36,597 nucleotides of DNA, taken from contig CADAQF010000023.1 of NCBI GenBank assembly GCA_902790015.1, forward strand, positions 1-36,597, read 5' to 3'. The stretch is from an uncultured Eubacteriales bacterium (GTDB lineage Bacteria > Bacillota > Clostridia > Christensenellales > Aristaeellaceae). Below the pieces are notes generated by a model that saw nothing but the letters and a program-made list of their open reading frames with translations, did no database searches and had not been told where the DNA came from. A program made the position numbers and the translations under genes. Shown one piece after another: positions 33,461 to 36,597 of the stretch; the first letter of the stretch is position 1; each line of letters begins with the position of its first letter.

Positions 33461-34873
33461 ATGCGGCAGTACGTCACTTCGCTGGCGGCGCAAAAGGGGC
33501 TGAGCATCAAAGCCCTTTCTGAAAAACTGGGCTACCGCAGCCGCACGTCGCTGGTACGCCTGATGGACCAGCCGGTCACGGAAAAGACCTTGGAAGATTT
33601 TTCCATGCGCGTCATCCGCGAGTTTTCCCTGACGGAAAAGGAGGCGGAGGTCCTCTACCAGGCCACCGTCGACAAGCGCTTCGGCCCGGAAAGAGCGGCT
33701 ACTCTGACGGAAATGCTGCGGCTGGTCGCCGGGGAGGAAGCATCTGAGGACGAGGAGATCCTCCTGGAGGACTGGGAGAATGGGAAAACCGTCTCCCTTT
33801 CAGCGCTGCTGGCGGGTATGAAGGCGCCGCAGCTGCTGATTCTCAACAGCTTCCGGATACCGATGTACAGGATGCTGGAAGGACTGCTTAAAAAGCCTGA
33901 GGTCCGGATCAGCCATTTCACCGCGGCGCAGGGCATGGATAAGAGGGTTACGAAGGCGCTGCGACAGGTGACGCCGCTTCTGTTTTACACCGGATATGAG
34001 TTTTTTTTCCACCGTCTGCCCGAAAGCGGCGCGATGCCGGGCATCTGGCAGTCCGACCTGATGCTGGTTTCCTGGCAGGATGAAGGCGGGGAGGAAAGGC
34101 ACGTCGTCATCATGTTTGACGGCCTGTGTCACGGCAGGCTGACCGTCCTGAGCCGGGAAGACCGGGACCGCCTGCGCTGGATGCTGAATCTTTGGGAGGA
34201 CAGCTTCGTTCCCCTCAAGAACCGTTATGATTCCTATGAGGACAAAGAGGACTACCTGACCTACATGAGACGGTATACGGAGCTTGAAAAAAACCGCGAG
34301 GTCTATATGCTCCGGCCGGATCCCAGCATCAGCTTCATCCCTGTGGACACGCTGGTCAGCGCCCTGCGGCAGGGAGTTTTCCCGCCGGAGGTCCTGAAAA
34401 GCGCACGGATGGTGTTCGAGCAGAGGAACCGGAACATCTATCAGAAAAAGCAGGATACCTGGCTGCTGATGGACACAGACGCGGTGCGCCGGTTTGCCCA
34501 AAGCGGGAAAACGACGGAGCATTTCTGGGGGCTAAGGCCCTTCACCCCGCGGGAAACGGCGGACATCCTGCGGCTGATGGCGCGGGAAGGCCGCGCCCGG
34601 GAGAGCCTTCACATCCACCTGCTGAAGCCGGGGTTCCGCACGGCACGGACGGAAATGGTATGCTACGGCGAAGCGGGCATGCTGATCGCCCCGGATCAGA
34701 CGGATTATCATCTGGAAAACGGCTGCCCGGACGTGATCCTCACTGACAAGCTGCTGCTTTCCAGCTTCCGCAGGCTGATGAGGGAGTTTTTCTGCTTTTC
34801 CTGCGCGTTCTCCCGGGAGGAAACCGCCGACCGCCTGGAGGCTCTGGCGGAGGAGGCGGAAAGGCGGGAGTAA
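33461..34873 (+). CDS. Protein of unknown function with a possible N-terminal helix-turn-helix
   Basis: The product has 470 residues and is cytoplasmic by sequence, with no signal peptide or membrane helix. Residues 1-60 read like a weak XRE-type DNA-binding unit (SLAAQKGLSIKALSEKLGYRSRTSLVRLMD). The remaining 400 residues contain a region similar in feel to sensor or ligand domains (IWQSDLMLVSWQDEGGEERHVVIMFDGLCHGRLT), and I do not recognise the family. AAGGAGAG precedes the ATG. It is the last gene of the PIG-L/yitT operon and is followed by an inverted repeat. It might regulate that operon; this is inference from position. Confidence 0.75.
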   Translation: MRQYVTSLAAQKGLSIKALSEKLGYRSRTSLVRLMDQPVTEKTLEDFSMRVIREFSLTEKEAEVLYQATVDKRFGPERAATLTEMLRLVAGEEASEDEEILLEDWENGKTVSLSALLAGMKAPQLLILNSFRIPMYRMLEGLLKKPEVRISHFTAAQGMDKRVTKALRQVTPLLFYTGYEFFFHRLPESGAMPGIWQSDLMLVSWQDEGGEERHVVIMFDGLCHGRLTVLSREDRDRLRWMLNLWEDSFVPLKNRYDSYEDKEDYLTYMRRYTELEKNREVYMLRPDPSISFIPVDTLVSALRQGVFPPEVLKSARMVFEQRNRNIYQKKQDTWLLMDTDAVRRFAQSGKTTEHFWGLRPFTPRETADILRLMAREGRARESLHIHLLKPGFRTARTEMVCYGEAGMLIAPDQTDYHLENGCPDVILTDKLLLSSFRRLMREFFCFSCAFSREETADRLEALAEEAERRE

Positions 34874-34927
34874 GCGCGCCCCAGGAAAAGGAGACTGTTT
34901 ATTCTCTGTTCTTTCCCGGCGGCCCGG

Positions 34928-34957
34928 TTGCTAAAAAGCTTCCTGTCAGCCTATAAT
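34928..34957 (+). promoter_or_regulatory. Possible promoter of the lysA-like gene
   Basis: TTGCTA and a perfect TATAAT are 18 bases apart. The -10 box lies at the left foot of the inverted repeat that ends the previous transcript. Confidence 0.45.
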
Positions 34958-34986
34958 AAGGCGTCCGAATACGGGCGCTTTATTAT
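34953..34986 (+). terminator. Long hairpin after the 470-residue gene
   Basis: ATAATAAGGCGTCCG (34953-34967) pairs with CGGGCGCTTTATTAT (34972-34986) around AATA, with two G-T pairs. The 3' arm is T-rich, so it probably terminates the upstream operon. It overlaps the -10 box of the next gene. Confidence 0.65.
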
Positions 34987-35011
34987 ATGGTGACGGGAGT
35001 TTTTTAAATCT

Positions 35012-36256
35012 ATGCCAAATTTCAGTCTTCCCTCCGGAGTATTTATGCGGGCGGCGGAGCAGTTCGGGACCCCCTTTCATCTGTACGACGAAAAGGGGAT
35101 CCGCGAGACGGCGCGCCGGGTGCAGGCCGCCTTTTCCTGGGCGCCGGACTATATGGAGTATTTTGCCGTCAAGGCCCTGCCCAATCCGCAGATCCTTACG
35201 ATCATGCGGGAGGAAGGCTGCGGGCTGGACTGCTCGTCCGAAACGGAGCTTCTGCTGGCGCAGCGGACGGGCTTTTTTGGGGAGAAGATCATGTTCAGCG
35301 CCAACTCCATGCCGGCGGGGGAATTTGCCCTGGCGCGGAGCCTGCAGGCGATCATCAACCTGGACGACGTCAGCGACATCGATATCCTCGAAAAAAACGG
35401 GGGTATCCCCGAGACCGTGTGCGTGCGTTACAATACCGGCGGCAATTTCACCATGAACGGCAACCAGATCATGGGAAACCCCGGGGAAGCAAAATACGGC
35501 TGGACGACGGAGCAGCTGAAGCCGGGGCTCAAAAGGCTGAAGGACATGGGCGTAAAACGCTTCGGCCTGCACGCCTTCCTGGCCAGCAACATGACCGACC
35601 CGGGCTATTACCCGGCGCTGGCGAAGATACTGATGGAAACGGCCGCTTCTATGGAAAAGGAGACCGGCCTCAACTGCGCTTTCATCAACCTGTCCGGCGG
35701 CATCGGCATTCCCTACCGGCCTGAACAAAAGCCCGTGGACGTGCTGGCGGTGGGTGAGGAAGTACGGAAGGTGTATACGGACGTTTTCGGCGCGCCTGAA
35801 AAGGGCAAGCCCGGCATCAAAACGGAGCTGGGCCGCTATATGACAGGCCCCCACGGCTTCGTGGTAACCCGGGCAGTGCATGAAAAGAACACCTACAAGC
35901 ACTATATCGGCGTGGATGCCTGCGCCGTGCAGCTGATCCGCCCGGCGATGTATGGGGCGTACCACGAGATCTCGGTGGTCGGCCGGGAAAACGCCCCGAA
36001 GGATCACCTGTACGATATCACCGGGTGCCTGTGCGAGAACAACGACAAATTCGCCATCGACCGCCTGATGCCGGAAATCCATGTGGGCGACCTGCTGATC
36101 ATCCACGACGCCGGGGCGCACGCCTTTGCCATGGGCTATCAGTACAACGGCCGTTTGCGCACCGCCGAGGTGCTGTATCAGCAGGACGGGACCTTCCGCC
36201 TGATCCGCCGGGCCGAAACGCCGGAGGATTATTTCGCCACGATGGTGTGGGACTGA
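35012..36256 (+). CDS. lysA: Fold-III PLP decarboxylase, diaminopimelate decarboxylase-like
   Basis: The product has 414 residues. It decarboxylates meso-diaminopimelate to lysine if the assignment is right. The PLP lysine is K54 in EYFAVKALPNPQIL. The Gly-rich phosphate loop is NLSGGIGIPY (about 230), with ELGRYMTGPHGFVV, and the active-site Cys motif is ITGCLCENNDKFAIDR. The C-terminal region HDAGAHAFAMGYQYNG is typical of LysA. Relatives (arginine, ornithine or carboxynorspermidine decarboxylases of the same fold) are less likely because of the CENNDKF form, but the symbol is provisional. The ribosome site is weak (GGGAG 12-13 bases upstream). No lysine riboswitch is visible. Confidence 0.87.
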   Translation: MPNFSLPSGVFMRAAEQFGTPFHLYDEKGIRETARRVQAAFSWAPDYMEYFAVKALPNPQILTIMREEGCGLDCSSETELLLAQRTGFFGEKIMFSANSMPAGEFALARSLQAIINLDDVSDIDILEKNGGIPETVCVRYNTGGNFTMNGNQIMGNPGEAKYGWTTEQLKPGLKRLKDMGVKRFGLHAFLASNMTDPGYYPALAKILMETAASMEKETGLNCAFINLSGGIGIPYRPEQKPVDVLAVGEEVRKVYTDVFGAPEKGKPGIKTELGRYMTGPHGFVVTRAVHEKNTYKHYIGVDACAVQLIRPAMYGAYHEISVVGRENAPKDHLYDITGCLCENNDKFAIDRLMPEIHVGDLLIIHDAGAHAFAMGYQYNGRLRTAEVLYQQDGTFRLIRRAETPEDYFATMVWD

Positions 36257-36350
36257 TACTGAATTTTGTCTGACCCATTCATCTGTGAGTGTTTTATGCT
36301 TAAGGAATTACTTGTTTTGAGTAAAAACAGACCGTGACACCTCATCCGTC

Positions 36351-36394
36351 CCGGCAAAAATAGTTGAATTCACTGATGCTATTGATTCTGCCGG
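36351..36394 (-). repeat. Interrupted hairpin beside repeat B
   Basis: CCGGCA (36351-36356) pairs with TGCCGG (36389-36394), and ATAG (36360-36363) with CTAT (36379-36382). It lies 8 bases from repeat B and, on the minus strand, immediately after it. Confidence 0.55.
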
Positions 36395-36401
36395 TCCACC
36401 A

Positions 36402-36470
36402 CCAGGGCCTGCCGGCCCGTTCGGTACTGAAAATGATCCACAGGATCATTTTCCGGGCGTACCTCACCCC
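36402..36470 (-). repeat. Structured 69-nt repeat, copy B (inverted)
   Basis: Read on the minus strand it has the same length as copy A at 22025-22093, with 60 of 69 bases identical. Eight of the nine differences fall in helices and form four compensated pairs: CG/CG to TA/TA in the outer helix, and A-T to T-A and G-C to A-T in the inner hairpin. The ninth is in the loop. It is not next to a recognised gene end. Confidence 0.85.
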
Positions 36471-36516
36471 CTCAAGGGGCTTTAATCAGCGGTTCCTTAA
36501 TCCCATCTTTGACAGT

Positions 36517-36559
36517 AACCCTCTGAAAAGCGTGACGCAGAGCGGCTTTTCGGAGGGTT
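36517..36559. repeat. 15-bp inverted repeat at the right edge
   Basis: AACCCTCTGAAAAGC (36517-36531) and GCTTTTCGGAGGGTT (36545-36559) pair with a single mismatch around a 13-base loop. It may be a terminator for a gene beyond the window or the end of a mobile element. Confidence 0.6.
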
Positions 36560-36597
36560 ATGGATTGCACAATATAAGGCCGATTAAAAAGATTTTT

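Larger units (their letters stand above)
36257..36597. other. Gene-free, hairpin-rich right end
   Basis: I find no coding region in these 341 bases. They hold four inverted repeats (36351-36394, the inverted 69-nt repeat at 36402-36470, a CCCCT/AGGGG hairpin at about 36468-36479, and 36517-36559). The composition is AT-richer than the neighbouring gene. A minus-strand non-coding transcript or the end of a mobile element would both fit. Confidence 0.5.

Noticed and set aside
34874..35011. Lysine riboswitch before the lysA-like gene
   Set aside because: The gap is only 138 bases and is mostly a terminator hairpin, too short for and unlike the large multi-helix lysine riboswitch.
1..36597. CRISPR array
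   Set aside because: No series of 25-40 base repeats with regular unique spacers was seen. The only regular tandem repeat is the coding 45-bp set.

Overview
The window looks like a chromosomal piece of a GC-rich, Gram-positive Clostridia-type gut or rumen anaerobe. The evidence is AGGAGG-type ribosome binding sites, TTGACA/TATAAT-type promoters, a class B sortase with a pilin, a TctABC importer, a YitT-family protein and a short S21. Most genes are clearly GC-rich, whereas the two ends (about 1-1500 and 36260-36597) and a central stretch of the giant surface gene are AT-richer and may be more mobile. I cannot name the species.

Layout. (1) 157-1195, minus strand: a small Cys-containing peptide gene followed by a truncated radical SAM enzyme, which together resemble a damaged RiPP locus. 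(2) 1552-3972: leuS with its own promoter and tandem terminator hairpins. (3) 4229-6840, minus strand: a 75-residue orphan protein and an MMPL/RND-type membrane protein. (4) 7150-22031, plus strand: a seven-gene surface operon made of a Pro/Thr-rich secreted protein, a 2357-residue adhesin, a signal-peptidase-like protein without its catalytic residues, a major pilin, a class B sortase, a small membrane-anchored pilin-domain protein and an orphan family 5 solute-binding protein. Genes two to five follow the order of the streptococcal FCT pilus islands (cpa-sipA-fctA-srtC2). (5) 22335-26122, minus strand: tctC-tctB-tctA-rraA, divergent from an AraC regulator at 26288. (6) 27244-28733: tRNA-Trp, deoD and a DUF523 gene. 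(7) 28823-30913: two secreted proteins, one a phosphodiester glycosidase. (8) 31109-31276: rpsU (S21), GTG start. (9) 31356-34873: PIG-L deacetylase, YitT protein and a protein with a possible N-terminal helix-turn-helix. (10) 35012-36256: a diaminopimelate-decarboxylase-like enzyme. (11) 36257-36597: no gene, but several strong hairpins.

How the genes work together. In the surface operon, the sortase probably polymerises the pilin and joins the adhesin through matching but unusual [VI]DTG sorting signals, and the SipA-like protein probably acts as an assembly factor. A terminator-like hairpin between pilin and sortase should keep pilin in excess. The Tct importer and RraA-type enzyme suggest uptake and cleavage of a carboxylic acid under control of the AraC protein.

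Three observations go beyond standard annotation. First, a 69-nt structured repeat occurs once just after the pilus operon and once inverted at the right edge; eight of its nine differences form four compensatory base-pair changes. Second, the sortase and the small pilin-domain protein share the C-terminal pattern VIIN-x3-GECFE. Third, both anchored pilus proteins carry Asp where pilus sorting signals usually have Pro.
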